DNA of 64,000 bases from Eutreptiella sp. 'Long Island Sound 2002' (taxonomy: Eukaryota; Euglenozoa; Euglenophyceae; Eutreptiales; Eutreptiaceae). The DNA is taken from contig OZ038381.1 in the NCBI GenBank assembly GCA_964036045.1, positions 151,112,352 through 151,176,351 on the forward strand, in the 5' to 3' direction. The translations under genes were made by a program, and so were the position numbers. Below the pieces are notes generated by a model that did not search any database, had not been told where the DNA came from, and saw nothing but the letters and a program-made list of their open reading frames with translations. Position 1 is the first letter of the stretch. Every line of letters starts with the position of its first letter. Shown in pieces: positions 11,784 through 24,802 of the stretch.

Positions 11784-12176
11784 CTGCGTGTACGAGTCCC
11801 GCCCGTGCTCCGTGAACGTATCCCCGTCCGCGTTGTCGAACTCGCCGTTGGTATCGTCCGAGCCCCAGACGGAGTCCTGCATTGTCGCCTTCAGGGGACT
11901 CACGGGAGATCCGGTGGTGGAAGAAGCGCGCCCGTGCCCACCGGTGCGCTTGTGCTGGCGGCGGATGTCTGAAGGTAGCGCAAAGCCTTGCGCGTCGATG
12001 CAAAGCCGCCGCTCCAGTGACCTATAGAAATTCATGATGTCCAGCAGCCGCTTGCGGAACTCACGCACGCGGATGTACCGCAGGAGGTACAGCGTTTGCC
12101 GCTTGTGCGATGACGCCACGTCGGACTTCAGCTCCTTTCGTGGTTGGCCCTTCTTGGAATCCTTGCCTTTGTCGCC
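11784..12176 (-). CDS. Exon 7 of the long coiled-coil gene
   Basis: 393 nt (131 codons), phase 0 at both ends, acceptor cccgcag and donor CAG|GTTGTT. The peptide starts with a Lys-rich stretch (GDKGKDSKKGQPRKELKSDV). A strong amphipathic helix FRKRLLDIMNFYRSLERRL follows, then a low-complexity Ser/Gly/Asp-rich linker ending SYTQ. The FRKRLLDIMNFYRSLERRL stretch is the best fingerprint for a homology search. Confidence 0.8.
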
Positions 12177-12329
12177 CTGCGGGTGGGCATGCGGCGCAGG
12201 AGGCACACAAGCAAGGGCACAATGACAGCGGGGGTACAGGAGGCACCGACCCTACAAGAGGGCCAGCCCCTTCGCTGCAGCTGCACTCGGCGAGTAGAGG
12301 CCCCACAGACAGCCATGCAGGGGGCACAC

Positions 12330-12649
12330 CTGGGCGCGGCGGCACATTTCTGCGCGGTCAAGGTGCGTGTCGGATTGCTCCTTCAGCCGCTTCACAGCCT
12401 CCTGTAGGCTCCTCTCGTTCAGGAAGTCCACCTCCACCTGCAACGCCTTGTCAAGATTTTTGATATCGCGAAGCCGTGTGATCTGCACCTCCTGCCTCGC
12501 CGAGATCGCCGGCTTGGTCAGTCCGGCGGAGTCTACCCACGTGCAGTGCTTGAGGTAGACTGGGCCAACGCTCTTGTCGTCGGCGTCCAGCTGCACCCTG
12601 TCCAGCACCTTCCCCTCCTGCTGGTTCAGCAGCTCATAGGGCGGAAATA
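12330..12649 (-). CDS. Exon 6 of the long coiled-coil gene
   Basis: 320 nt. The acceptor ctgccccag follows a pyrimidine tract. Two leading bases complete a codon begun in exon 5, then 106 codons reach CAG|GTGTGC. It reads FPPYELLNQQEGKVLDRVQL, then YLKHCTWVDSAGL, then a long coiled-coil-like stretch (IKNLDKALQVEVDFLNERSL and LKEQSDTHLDRAEMCRR). Confidence 0.8.
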
Positions 12650-13408
12650 CTGGGGCAGAATAGCACAGGGGGCGGGGTTTACAAGGGGGCATGCCCAGTT
12701 TTCCAGTAGGCACAGGGTGGCTTTTTTTGGTATTTTGGAGACCTGCAACGCCCGCGGGGCGGGTGGGGCTTGGGACAGCTTCGGGTGAACATTTGGTGGC
12801 CTCAGTTGATAGAAAGTCAAGGGGACACAAGCAGTAGCTCAGCCCCGATTGCAAAGTTGGGCTTGAGGTTTGGGGGCCATTTGTGCAAGGCTGAGCGAAC
12901 CCCATTGGTACCGATTCCGGGCATCATCCATCGAGCTACGCCAGGCTCGAGCTGACTTTGTTCTACTCCAATGGCAGGTTCGGTTAGCCCCCATCCCCAG
13001 TACCCCAATGAGCCTACCTGTGGACCCCCGCCAGTAAGGCCTGAGCCGTTCCCAGGCCGGCATGTGGCGGCTGCGAAATCCTGACTTTGGGTCAAACCGT
13101 GCCAACTTCGGGAATCGGAGATTGGACATCCTGGGGTGATTATTTGGGGACAATACAAGCGCTATGAAGACTGAAAAAATTGTGCACTGGCTTCCCATTC
13201 TGCTTTCGTGTGGGTCGGAGGTGTCAAGGGCGCTATGTGTCTGGGGGAGGGCTGTAGAGGTATGAGTGCGGGGATCTACGCTGATGCACCTGGGGTACGT
13301 GCAGACCGGGAAAAAAACTCCTCTTTCGCCCGTACATCTCTTTCTGCCTCCCCCTTGCCCACCCCCTCTCCCTTTCCCCACCTACAGTGCGGGGTCTGGG
13401 AACACGAC

Positions 13409-13527
13409 CCAGGACATGGATCTTCCAGGGTGCAACTCCGCTGTCATTCATGAATCTCTCTTCCCTCCTTTGGAGTGCACGTTCCAGCAGATGCAGCTCA
13501 AAAGAAGACGGGAGTCTCAAAGGGACC
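13409..13527 (-). CDS. Exon 5 of the long coiled-coil gene
   Basis: 119 nt: one leading base, 39 codons, one trailing base, between acceptor ctccag and donor CTGG|GTCGTG. The peptide includes SSFELHLLERALQRREERF and ends SGVAPWKIHVL. A shorter version starting at 13496 is possible but does not keep phase with exon 4. Confidence 0.65.
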
Positions 13528-13690
13528 CTGGAGTTGTTTAATCGGACATCGTTGTGCGCACTCCGGGGGCACAAGGAAGTACGGGGACTAAAGGACGGCA
13601 GAAACCGACAGGGGTTGGGGATCGATGGCAATCAGGAGAAATCACGAGGTCTAGTCCATGGTGGCTGGCTCCATACCCATCGCCGCGGAC

Positions 13691-14016
13691 TGGCTATTGA
13701 AAACGGCCGCAAAGCGCTTATTGACGGAGTAGAAGAATTCCTGCGTGTCGGTCTTGTCGGCCCCCGACAGCTTGAAGCATTGGATCAGCTCCTCCGTCAG
13801 CTCTCCGATTTCATCGTCAGTGCCAGCCATCAGCGGGATCTTGCTGGGCCTCACCGGCTGGCCTGTCTCCTGCTCCGGCAGCTCCCCTGACAAGTGCTGG
13901 ATGGCAGCAGTGTACAGTTCGTAGCGCCGGGAGTAGGCCACCCAACGCGCCTTCTTCACCAGTCGATGCAGCCGCTTCTTGACCTTCATTTCATACAGCT
14001 GCTGGCGGAGGTACAC
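13691..14016 (-). CDS. Exon 4 of the long coiled-coil gene
   Basis: 326 nt from acceptor ttcccag. It reads VYLRQQLYEMKVKKRLHRLV, then KKARWVAYSRRYELYTAAIQ, then an acidic segment and FYSVNKRFAAVFNS. The donor GCCA|GTCCGC is weak but is the only nearby GT that keeps phase with exon 5. An alternative donor ATGG|GTATGG lies at 13677, and without a donor the frame stops at 13651. Confidence 0.7.
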
Positions 14017-14359
14017 CTGGGAATGTCGGTCGTCCACGACTGTGGCGTCTCTTGTGGACCCCCTGTATGTCCCCTGTGTGTCCCTACATATCCTGAGTGT
14101 CCGGGGTCTGCCCCTTGTATCCCCATTTTTCGGTATGCTCTATCTGTGCCCTCCCACATGTTACCCGTGCACATGTTGACCACTCAGCACATTAGTCATT
14201 CACTCATTCAGGGCATATCCTGTACGAGCTGACTGTGCCCCACATATCCCACAGAGACCCCGGCTCCAACCTGAGGCCACGCAGAGCCTCCATGCTGGTG
14301 CCTGGGCAATGTGCGGGGATTGTGCGGCACATGCAGCAGGCAACTACCACACCTCGATG

Positions 14360-14600
14360 GTCCGAGACGTGGACACTGTTGGGGCTGTAGATACTGGAGG
14401 GGATGTGGTCACTGTGTGGAAGCTGTGACATTGTGGGAAAAAATGAGGGATGTGGACAATGTGGCAGCTGTGGACACTGTGTGGGCTGTGGACTGTGTGG
14501 GGGACGTCAAAACCGTGCGGTGTGTGGACATTTTGGGAGACATGGCACTGTGCAGGCTGCGGACACTATGCGGGCGCTATGGACACCCTGGGGGCAATAA
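14360..14600 (+). repeat. Degenerate 'tgtggacantgtggg' minisatellite
   Basis: Variants of gtggacactgtg and gcagctgtggac recur about every 15-20 bp. Plus-strand frames rich in Cys, Gly and Trp across it are products of the repeat. Confidence 0.6.
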
Positions 14601-15079
14601 AAGGGTGCTGTCACAGCCTGCCCTTGTGCAGTCCCATGCTGCCCTTGTGCAGCCGCATCCCATCCTTATCGTGCAGGCCACGGCTTACTGTTACCGGGAG
14701 GGGGGGGGGGATGGCAGCTTGGGCTCCTCCGCCTGAGCCACCCACCCACCCACCCACCCACCCACATCAGAAAATTTTTCCTCAGGAAAAAAATGAAACT
14801 CTTTGAGGTGATTTATCAAAGGGGCCCGACATTGGAGGTGGATTTTAGGTATCAAAACTTTTTGTTTGGCCTCTGAAACCCCCCCCTCTATTTAGGCAAA
14901 ATTCGCCTCTAATTCGTGACTGCAGTACAAATCAGGGTGCCATGAATGAATTCCCCCGCCCCAACAATTGCCCTTGAGAGCATCCCTCTGGGCTGGTTCA
15001 TCGCCAACTGGTTGCAGTAAACCACCAACCGCTGGTGATCAATGGCCAATCAATTGGTGGGCACAGACTGGCCCATGCT

Positions 15080-15440
15080 GTTCCATGCTGCCCACTCCTT
15101 TGCAGTATGTACTGGTCTGCCCCTGTCAGTCACATACTGCCCCTGTGCCGTCACATGCGACCCCTGTACCGTCCCTTACTGCCCCTGCTCATGTACCGTC
15201 ACTGACTGCCACTGTGCAGTCACATGCAACCTCTGTGCACCCTACCTCAAGGAGTTGCATAATGCCCTGCACAGTCACATGCCGCCTCAGCGCAGTCCCA
15301 TACTGCCCCTGGGCAGTCGCATGCTGCCCCCAGATGGCAGCACACTGCCCCTATGCAACATGCTCCACCCCAGCTGCTTGTGCAGTGGCATACTGCCCCT
15401 GTGCAGTCTGGTACTGAATGTGTGCAGTCACATGCCTTCC
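15080..15440 (+). repeat. Degenerate 21-mer minisatellite
   Basis: Repeats of 'tactgcccctgtgcagtcac' with a period of about 21 bp. Related units occur at 14620-14670 and 16690-16820, so the same family flanks the satellite at 15.6-16.3 kb. Confidence 0.7.
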
Positions 15441-15624
15441 ACCGTTCCAGGCTGTTCACATCCTCCACAGCTAAAGGAGGAGAGCTGTGTCTACATCATC
15501 TTCAGCGGATAAAGAACCGTTTGATGTAAATGGGTGAATAAATGCACACAGCATGCGCAGCCCTGTGGGCAGGGTGGTGCCCACCGTGTCCGCAGACAGT
15601 GTAAAGAGGCCATGTTAGGCGGAC

Positions 15625-16325
<701 letters not shown>

Positions 16326-16689
16326 CAGAGGCGGCATGTGACTACATAGGGGTTGCTCAAGGGTATTGCTTACACATACATTCGTACAGCCCTAGTGTAT
16401 GACAACTTGCCTCCCCTCTAGGAAGGCCCATAGGGCTGTCCTAGGGCCGGAGGCCCCTTGGGGAGTGTGAATTAGCACACATTAACGAAAACTCAGCAGT
16501 GTGACCCAAGCTAACCCCGACCAACCCTCTTTGAATCTGCCAACCCGACATATTTGCCCCGATGTGTCCCCCAGGTGGTACAGACAGGCCGTAGGCTTGT
16601 GGGTAGGGGGCCTAAAAGGTCCTCAACAGCCTCTAGGGGGGCCTCTGATGGGGAATGGGGGGTTGCAGTTATCATAGACTGCCGCCCTT

Positions 16690-16820
16690 GTGCAGCCCCA
16701 TACAGACCCAAAGTAGTCATGCAACATGCAGTCACACGCTACCCTGAGTGCCCCTGTGCAGTTGCACACTGCCACTGTGCAGTGCATACTGCTCTTGTGC
16801 ATTCATGCACTGCCCCTACC
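16690..16820 (+). repeat. 21-mer minisatellite, second block
   Basis: Same 'tgcccctgtgcagt' unit as at 15080-15440, with five to six degenerate copies. Confidence 0.55.
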
Positions 16821-17041
16821 CAGGGGTAGTTACGTGTCATCACCGCGTCTACTGTCATCAACCTGCAGAAAGGCGCTCCGTCCTATGGTCGCACATTTCT
16901 CACTAATTGATGGACCGACGAGATATTGAAAGCGCGGCTTGTGGTCTGCGCACCCCGTGGTCCGTCCGTTCTCAATACCTGCAATGCAGTAACCAATAGT
17001 CACAGACAATTACGAAGGTGGTTTCTGATGGATTGGCACAC

Positions 17042-17260
17042 CTGAAAATCAGACGCGTCAAACTGGGCCTTGATGGTATTCTGTGGATTAAAGTGCCGGT
17101 GCAGTGTGCTCGCCTGCAGCTCCGTACCGTGCACGACTCCTTTCTGTGCCCGCCCTCGGCCCTTCAGCGGCAATTCCACCTTCGGCGTGCTGCTGGGGGC
17201 GAATATCTGCCGAGAAAATGCAGCGGCGGTGGATAAAGCTTCGGCATATTTTTTGTCTTG
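17042..17260 (-). CDS. Exon 3 of the long coiled-coil gene
   Basis: 219 nt (73 codons), phase 0 to phase 0, acceptor gtacacag and donor CAG|GTGTGC. The peptide starts QDKKYAEALSTAAAFSRQIF, has a basic stretch with GRGRAQKG, and ends IKAQFDASDFQ. It joins in frame to exon 4. Confidence 0.75.
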
Positions 17261-18113
17261 CTGTGTACGCTTGGCGTTGGTGCTATGGGTTCTCTGTACG
17301 TGCATAGGGTGGTGATAGACCAACATCACTCAGTTCTTGAGTACCCTCGGGCTGCGGTTGATAGGGCGCAAAAGTGTCAAGAGGCTTCAACGCCTCATCA
17401 ATCGCAAATCGCAACTAAAATTCCTAAAAAAAGGAGCCGGTCAACCCGGCTCCCCGTGTTTCCATCCGGCAGCCAAAACTTGACCATTGCCCCCCTTCCC
17501 TTTTTTTCCATCCCTCTTGCGAAGCAAGGCTGGTTCCCATCGTGCCTTGCAGATAGGTGCTTTGCGCAATAGCACTAGGAGGTGTTTGGTCTTATTTTCC
17601 CCTGTTGCGCTCAATGAAGGCTTGGCCACAAGCGGTTTTTGCCTACAATTCCGGCCCCACGGACCGTAAGCAAGTGCACGTACGCACTGTATGGCCATGA
17701 CCTAATTTCCAACCCATTCCATGTAAGTCATGGAAACTTTCGTACCTTTTGCCTTGTTGGAGGTGGGGGGGGGCGGGGCTATTGCCAATTGATGTGGATG
17801 AGCGACCTCTTACCACCTTTCCAATGCCCTACCCTCTTGTGGTAACATCCATTTAGCGATGGAATCAAAATGCTTTGGCCGTAACCAATAATTTGTAACG
17901 CTTGGCGCGATAAATTGCATAACTTAGGGTGCATTCTTGGTGACAATAATGGTGGGCATGATAGCTCAGTTGATGATCATCGTGATGGTTGATCATGATG
18001 GTCGACATGATGGCGGGTGTGATGATATTATCGTGGCCACCATATCACCCATAACAATGCCAAACTGTGTAAGGATTACTTAGTTTTGAAGCAGAAGAAA
18101 TTACCTTGCAAAG
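17261..18113. other. Intron, no gene recognised
   Basis: Around 17960-18040 'gatgatcatcgtgatgg' type repeats give a degenerate GATGGT tract. Nothing else stands out. Confidence 0.4.
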
Positions 18114-19136
18114 GTTGTTAGATCAAAGCCAGGCAGGCGTAGAAAGGGGAAAACGCCACATACCCCCCATTTTGGGCCTTTTTTTGGGCCTATTCACGTA
18201 CCCTACCCCAAGGGGTTGAATTGTTAGTTTAACCCCTTGTAAAATCATTATTTTGTCCAATAAACGCATCCCCCAATGAGTTTTTGGTCCGGACCCCCCA
18301 GACCCCCGCCCATTGAAACCCACTTCATGGAGCTTTTGAGGGAGGTGGGGGGGGGTTTTGGCATGACGCCATGGTGTGGGGGGGGGGGGGGGGCAGGGGG
18401 GGTCCAAAAATGATCCCCCCTTTTTTTGGGTCGAAAATCATGAATCTTTTGGTTTTTTTCGATTTTGAGCCGAAAAAGTGTTTCCGGGTCCTGACTCCAT
18501 GGGGTTTGTATGGGGCGGAGTGGGACGAGCGCTCATGCAGTTTATGCACTTTTCAGCCATTTTTGCTATGTTGGCGGTTTGGGCGACCTAGGTCACCCCG
18601 CGGTACCCACTCTGAGGGGTGTGAGAGGGGATGTTGTGACAATATATGCCTACTAGGATACGGAAGGACGTTTTTGGCAGTCTCTAGCCCTGCCGAGGGC
18701 CGGTCAAAACCCGTGCCAGAAACGCGAAATGACTGTTTCCACCAATAATGGCCTAGTGAATGGGCCGGTACACAACGTGCTTATGCAGTTTTTCACCCTG
18801 GGCAGCTCAAAAATCCAAGTTTTCGAAACTTATTTTTTTTGATATTGTGATCACCTAAAATGACCATCCAAGGTATGTAAAGCATGTTTTACGCCGCATT
18901 TGCGTGTTGTTCACCCTATTTGGGTTTTGGGCGCACGGGGGGGGGGGGGTCTCCCAAGGGATTGGTACACAACCTGCTCATGCAGTTTTTCACCCTGGGC
19001 GGCTCAAAAACCGAAGTTTCCGAAACTTATTTTTTTGATATTGTGATCACCTAAAATGATCATCCAAGGTATGTAAAGCGTGTTTTAGCCCGTATTTATG
19101 AAAAACACGCAAATGTGGCCTGCTTGACATACATGC

Positions 19137-19166
19137 TTGACATACATACATACATACATACATACA
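19137..19166. repeat. (TACA)n microsatellite
   Basis: About seven catacatacata units exactly where the 190-bp repeat flips orientation. Confidence 0.85.
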
Positions 19167-19708
19167 TGCTTGACATACCTTGGATGGTCATATTGTGTGG
19201 TCACAATATCAAAAAAAAAAGTTTCGAAAACTTCGATTTTTCAGCTCTATAGGGTGAAAAACTGCAGAAGCAGGTTGTGTACCGGCCCATTCACTGGGCC
19301 ATTATTGGTGGAAACAGTCATTTCGCATCCCTGGCACAAGTTGTGACCGGCTCGCAGCGGGGCTAGAGACTACAAAAAACGTCCTTCTGTATCCTAGTAG
19401 GCATATACTGTCACAACATCCCACTCACACCCCTCAGAGTGGGTAGCACGGGGTCACCTAGGTCGCCCAAACCGCCGAAATAGCAAAAATGGTCAAAAAC
19501 TGCATGAACTGCATGAGCACTTGTCCCACTCCGCCCCATACAAACCCCATGGAGTTGGGACCCGGAAACCATTTTCCGGCTCAAAATCGAAGAAAACCAA
19601 AAGATTCATGATTTTCAACCCAAAAAAAGGGGGGATCATTTTTTCGACATTTTTGACCCCCCCCACCCCCCCCACCTCCCTCAAAACCTCAAAAAAGTGG
19701 GTTTCAAG

Positions 19709-20022
19709 TGGGGGGGTGTGACCTAATTAAAAAACAGACAAATGCAAACCAGAGGTAATGCACTCCACAGTCAGGCATAAGTGCATCTTTATTCTCTATG
19801 CCAAACCTGGTTGAACCTCAAGACACACACTGTGTCTGAAACAGAAAACAGAACATCATGTCTGACTACAGTTAGTCCGACAATCACAGTCAGTAGCTGT
19901 CAGTCAGACATCAGCAATCAGTGTCGGATAAAGACACCATGCATTACCGGCATGGCCGAAAAGAGCAACCCGCCGCTTGCCGGCCGGAGAAGACTCTTGG
20001 GGGGTGTGACCTAATTAAAAAA
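19709..20022. mobile_element. About 290-bp insert flanked by a 22-bp direct repeat
   Basis: The inverted copy of the large unit is interrupted here. 'ggggtgtgacctaattaaaa' occurs at both edges (about 19713-19732 and 20001-20020). The core has repeated 'cagtcagacatcag'-like motifs and no frame. It could be an insertion with a long target duplication, or an unequal-exchange product. Confidence 0.4.
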
Positions 20023-22154
20023 AATTTTTCAAGTGGGGGGGGGTCTGGGGGGTCCGGACCAAAAACTCATTGGGGGATGCGTTTATTGGACAAAATAATG
20101 ATTTTACAAGGGGTTAAACTAACAATTCAACCCCTTGGGGTTTAGCGTACCCGAATACGCCCAAAAAGGCCCAAAATGGGGGGTATGTGGCGTTTTCCCC
20201 TATATACGCCTGTCTAGCTTTGATCTAACAACCTTTGCGAGGTGATTCTATTGCCTTCACCTCGCAGAGATGTCCACCTCGCAGAGAATCTACCCCAAGC
20301 AACACACATGGGCATTAGGTCCGGGGAGGGGGGGGGGTCTCCCAAGGGATTGGTACACAACCTGCTCATGCAGTTTTTCACCGTATGCAGCTCAAAAATC
20401 GAAGTTTTCGAAACTTGTTTTTATGATATTGTGATCACACGATATGGCCATCCAAGGTATGTAAAGCATGTTTTAGGCCATATTTACGTGTTTTTCACCC
20501 TATTTGGGTATTAGGTCCAAGGGGGGGGGGGGTCTCCCAAGGGATTGGGACACAACCTGCTTATGTCGTTTTTCATCCTGGGCAGCTCAGAAATCGAAGT
20601 CTTCGAAACTTATTTTTTTAATACCATGATCACCTAAAATGACCATCCAAGCCAAGCACGTTTTTAGGCCGTAGTTACGTGTTTTTCACCCTATTTGGGT
20701 ATTGGGTGCGGTGTGGGGGGTGGGTGGGTCAAACGGGATTGGTACACAACCTGCTTATGCAATTTTTCAGCCTACATAGCTCAAAAATTGAAGTGTTCCA
20801 AACTTATTTTTTTGACATTGTGATCACCTAAAATGACCATCCAAGATACGTAAAGCATGTTTTAGCCCGTATTTATGTAGTTTTTACCCTGTTTTGTGTG
20901 TGTGTTGCTTGGGATAGATTCTCTCCGAGGTGGACTTGCCGAAGGAAATAGAATCACCTCGCAAAGGTTGTTAGATCAAAGCTAGACAGGCGTAGAAAGG
21001 GGGAAACGCCACATACCCCCCATTTTGGGCCTTTTTGGGCGTATTCGGGTACCCTACCCCAAGGGGTTGAATTGTTAGTTTAACCCCTTGTAAAATCATT
21101 ATTTTGTCCAATAAACGCATCCCCCAATGAGTTTTTGGTCCGGACCCCCCAGACCCCCCCCATTGAAACCCACTTCATGGAGCTTTTGAGGGAGGTGGGG
21201 GGGGGGGGGGGCAGGGGGGGTCCAAAAATGATCCCCCCTTTTTTTGGGTCGAAAATCATGAATCTTTTGGTTTTTTTCGATTTTGAGCCGAAAAAGTGTT
21301 TCCGGGTCCTGACTCCATGGGGTTTGTATGGGGCGGAGTGGGACGAGCGCTCATGCAGTTTATGCACTTTTCAGCCATTTTTGCTATGTTGGCGGTTTGG
21401 GCGACCTAGGTCACCCCGTGGTACCCACTCTGAGGGGTGTGAGAGGGGATGTTGTGACAATATATGCCTACTAGGATACGGAAGGACGTTTTTGGCAGTC
21501 TCTAGCCCTGTTGAGAGCCGGTCACAACTTGTGCCAAGGATGCGAAATGGCTGTTTCCACCAATAATGGCCTAGTGAATGGGCCGGTACACAACCTGCTC
21601 ATGCCGTTTTTCACCCTGGGCAGCTCAAAAATCGAAGTTTTCGAAACTTGTTTTTATGATATTGTGACCACATAATATGACAATATGATATCCAAGGTAT
21701 GTAAAGCATGTTTTAGGCTATATTTACGTGTTTTCACCCTATTTGGGTATTAGGTCGGGGGGGTGGGGGTCTCCCAAGGGATTGGGACAAACTGCTTATG
21801 CGGTTTTTCACCTTGGGCAGCTCAAAAATCGAAGTTTTCGAAACTTGTTTTATGATATTGTGATCACCTAAAAATGACCATCCAAGATATGTAAAGCATG
21901 TTTTAGGCCGTATTTACATGATTTTCACCCTATTTGGGTACTCGGCGCACGGGGGGGGGGTGTCACCGAAGGGATTGGTACACAACCTGCTCATGCCGTT
22001 TTTCACCCTGGGCAGCTCAAAAATCAAAGTTTTCGAAACTTATTTTTCTGACACCGTGATCACTTGAAATGACCATCCAAGCTAAAGCAGGCCGTATTTA
22101 TGTCATTTTTTCCCTGTTTTGTGTGCGCGTTGCTTGGGGTAGATTCTCTGCGAG

Positions 22155-22197
22155 AATCTAATCTCTCTAATCTCTAATCTCTCTAATCTAATCTCTT
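22155..22197. repeat. (ATCTCTCTA)n short satellite
   Basis: Units of 'tctaatctc' between the last large unit and the unique sequence that follows. Confidence 0.8.
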
Positions 22198-22461
22198 GTC
22201 GAAGGCAATAGAATTTGCGAAACGCAAGTGCACCATGGCATTCGCACAAAACTAGGGGAGGGGTCTGTTTGGGGAAGTGGGAACTTCCCCTACTGGTGAT
22301 GAAAAGCCCAAAGTGACCGAACCGAGACATCGACAGGCAACAATACATCTAACGACGCGCAAAGCACCTTTGTCAGCCATCCATATCCATGGATTGCGGA
22401 CGAGAGTAAGCAATAGTGTGGGCTAGAAATCCCACTTGCCAACGCTACGGGAGGAGGCCAC

Positions 22462-22809
22462 CTGTTGCATGTAGGTCCCAAGTCGCTCGATCCGCTCTTG
22501 TGTGGCCTCGTACTCTGCCTCAATGTGCCGCACGCGGGCCTTGAAGATTGGCTCACAGCGGGACAAAATCTCCGCGGATTGGCAATAGCGAGCCCAACGA
22601 AACAAGAGCTTGCACTTTTTGTGCGGGAGCACTTTGATTTGGTGTTGGTAGTATGTCAAGAGCGTCGCCAATGTGAATTGCAAGGTGTTCTTGGGCTCAG
22701 AGGCGAGGGCCACCTCCTTCATCAAGAGGTCCCCTTGCACAACTAGCCGTGGAGGCTCCGGTTGGGCCGCAATCTTTTTGAGTTGCGCCATGCGCTCGTC
22801 ACGCCACTC
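22462..22809 (-). CDS. Exon 2 (as numbered here) of the long coiled-coil gene
   Basis: 348 nt (116 codons), phase 0 to phase 0, acceptor gttgtgtag and donor CAG|GTGGCC. The peptide starts EWRDERMAQLKKIAAQPEPP and contains LATLLTYYQHQIKVLPHKKC. It ends in a charged helix RHIEAEYEATQERIERLGTY. Without the donor the frame would stop at 22423. Confidence 0.8.
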
Positions 22810-23097
22810 CTACACAACACAACATGGATGCGGCGAATCAAGATAGCTTTCGCTTGCAGACCGAGGAGTCCACTCGAGCTCGAGCATTTGATTGTGTGTT
22901 TTGTCGGAATTGGTCGGTGGGGGAACAACCGCGGTGGCCTCCGCACCTACCCTTGTTACACCCCCGCCCACTTAGAAACGGCATAACGTCATCTTGTGGA
23001 TCGAGACGAGATCACGACACCCAAAACATACTATACCACCACATAGCAGTACAACACCACACCATGGCACGAAATGCCAACCAACATAGCGAAACAC

Positions 23098-23152
23098 AGC
23101 ACGACACGACACGACACGACACGACATGACACGATACGATACGATACGATAA
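23098..23152. repeat. (ACGAC)n / (ACGAT)n microsatellite
   Basis: acgacacgac units grade into acgatacgat units, about 55 bp, in an intron. Confidence 0.9.
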
Positions 23153-24117
23153 CAACCAGAAAGACTCAACTGCTGCATACGGTCCACTTCGTCATGTGGA
23201 CTTTGAGACAAATTAAAGGCAAGCAGACAGGCAAAGCCAAATGCCACAAATATTTTCTGTAGACAGTGCATGGCAGCAATCGAGGAGCATACTTACACGG
23301 GGCATTGTCCATTCCATGCACATTCATGCTATTCCTATTTGTGGTGGTTTTCGTTTACCCATTGTGCACCCAGTCCCTCCGAGTCACTACTCAGTTTATT
23401 ACACATTTCCTGCATGTCACGTTGCACAAATCAATCGCTTGCTCTTGGCAACATTACTCTGTCCCCTCCCAACTGTAGACCCGGTGTGACATGTTTTCTC
23501 AGCCACCAAAGAAAGCCGGTTTCTGTGACGCAACTTTTATCCGTTTTTATTTTTCAACTGAAAAAAACTGTTTTGGGGGGGCAATGACATCATCATTATG
23601 TCACCACACATTTTCACATAATGAATCAAAACATGGATTTATGAAGAATTTTGAGGTTCAACATTCCTGGTACAATTCCACAGAAAATTTTCCAGTTGTT
23701 GGCATTATTTTTCTCAGTGTCATTATTATGAGTGAATCCGATGCACACATTCAAGAACCACATGATGAAGAAGGTTTGGAAGAAGAGGATCCAAATCCAA
23801 GTGATATTTTGCAACCAATCCATTGTGTTTGATATGCCCCCATGGCATGTGGTGTATAAATGTGTGATACTCTCGTCTCGCAAGCATTTGAGGCCAACTT
23901 GGCAACTCACATGACACCATCCAATCACTCAAAGCATCCGATGAATGCTTTTTGTCATTTTTTTGGGTTGGGGTGAGGTTGAGGACAATTTTGCTTCATT
24001 TCCTTGTGCTCCGCAAAATGTTCCTGGGTGGGTCTTATGTAGAGGTCTTTTTGAAGTGGGCCTTATGTGCAGTAGGCGTTCCGTGGCACAAGGCCTCATT
24101 GGCCCCCCCCCCCATGG

Positions 24118-24802
24118 CGGCACGGCACGGCACGGCACAAAACAGGGCGGCACACGGAGATTCCGACCCCCCACCCTCCCTACTCCTACCCCGCCCGACC
24201 CTACCCGGAACGGGCCCTTAGAGACAACCACTATGGAGTGCCAGTCACATACATATGGGCCCAATGCATTTTGCGTCCCACGATGACAGTTCCGAATTTA
24301 GCAACATGAATCATCGCACACTTCAAACAACAACGTACCATGTTGATAATCGATTCACATTAATAATTGCATTGAACTCCAAACCATAATGCATGAAAAA
24401 TTGTTCCAAAATATTCGTCAAATGGCACAAAGTGAGATGGAGAGACATGCAAGCAAAAGCAACGCAACAATCCATGCAAACTTCTTAAAAAAACTTGCGT
24501 CGCATGATGACAAGTCGAAATTTAGCAACATAAACCATCTCACATCTTCAACAACAACATGCAATGATCACAATTGATTCACATTAATAATTGAATTAAA
24601 TTCATGAATGAGTTGGAAAACACATGGTGCAACACCTAGAGACGACACACAAAAAGTCACGAAAAAGAGCAAATCTGAACCACTGATACATGTCATGTGT
24701 GCCTCTACAAAGGATCTTGTTGGGTAGGAACACTTGGCACGGCACGGCACGGCACGGCACAAAACAGGGCGGCACACGGAGATTCCGACCCCCCCCCCTC
24801 CC
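24118..24802. repeat. Two paired direct repeats (ggcac-run unit and a roughly 225-bp-period unit)
   Basis: 'cggcacggcacggcac' followed by 'acagggcggcacacggag' occurs at 24118-24180 and 24735-24800. Between them 'tttagcaacat' through 'gattcacattaataattg' occurs at about 24296-24374 and 24519-24597. The arrangement A-B-B-A suggests duplication around a small inserted element. Confidence 0.65.

Larger units (their letters stand above)
18115..22215. repeat. Complex repeat cluster: larger units in both orientations plus about nine copies of a 190-bp repeat
   Basis: A unit starting 'gttgttagatcaaagc' and running through 'cgccacatacccccc' and 'cggaaggacgtttttggcag' occurs at about 18115-18780 (+), 19285-20235 (-, interrupted) and 20965-21600 (+). 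Attached is a roughly 190-bp unit running from 'ttggtacacaacctgct' through 'gaaacttatttttttgat' to 'gtatgtaaagcatg' and a G run. Copies start near 18756, 18960, 20344, 20540, 20738, 21580, 21776 and 21974 on plus, with one inverted at about 19165-19290. Junctions carry 'tagattctctgcgaggtgga'. No coding capacity is convincing. Confidence 0.85.

Noticed and set aside
18756-22120. CRISPR-like array
   Set aside because: Units are about 190 bp, diverged, present in both orientations and without short unique spacers; the setting is eukaryotic.
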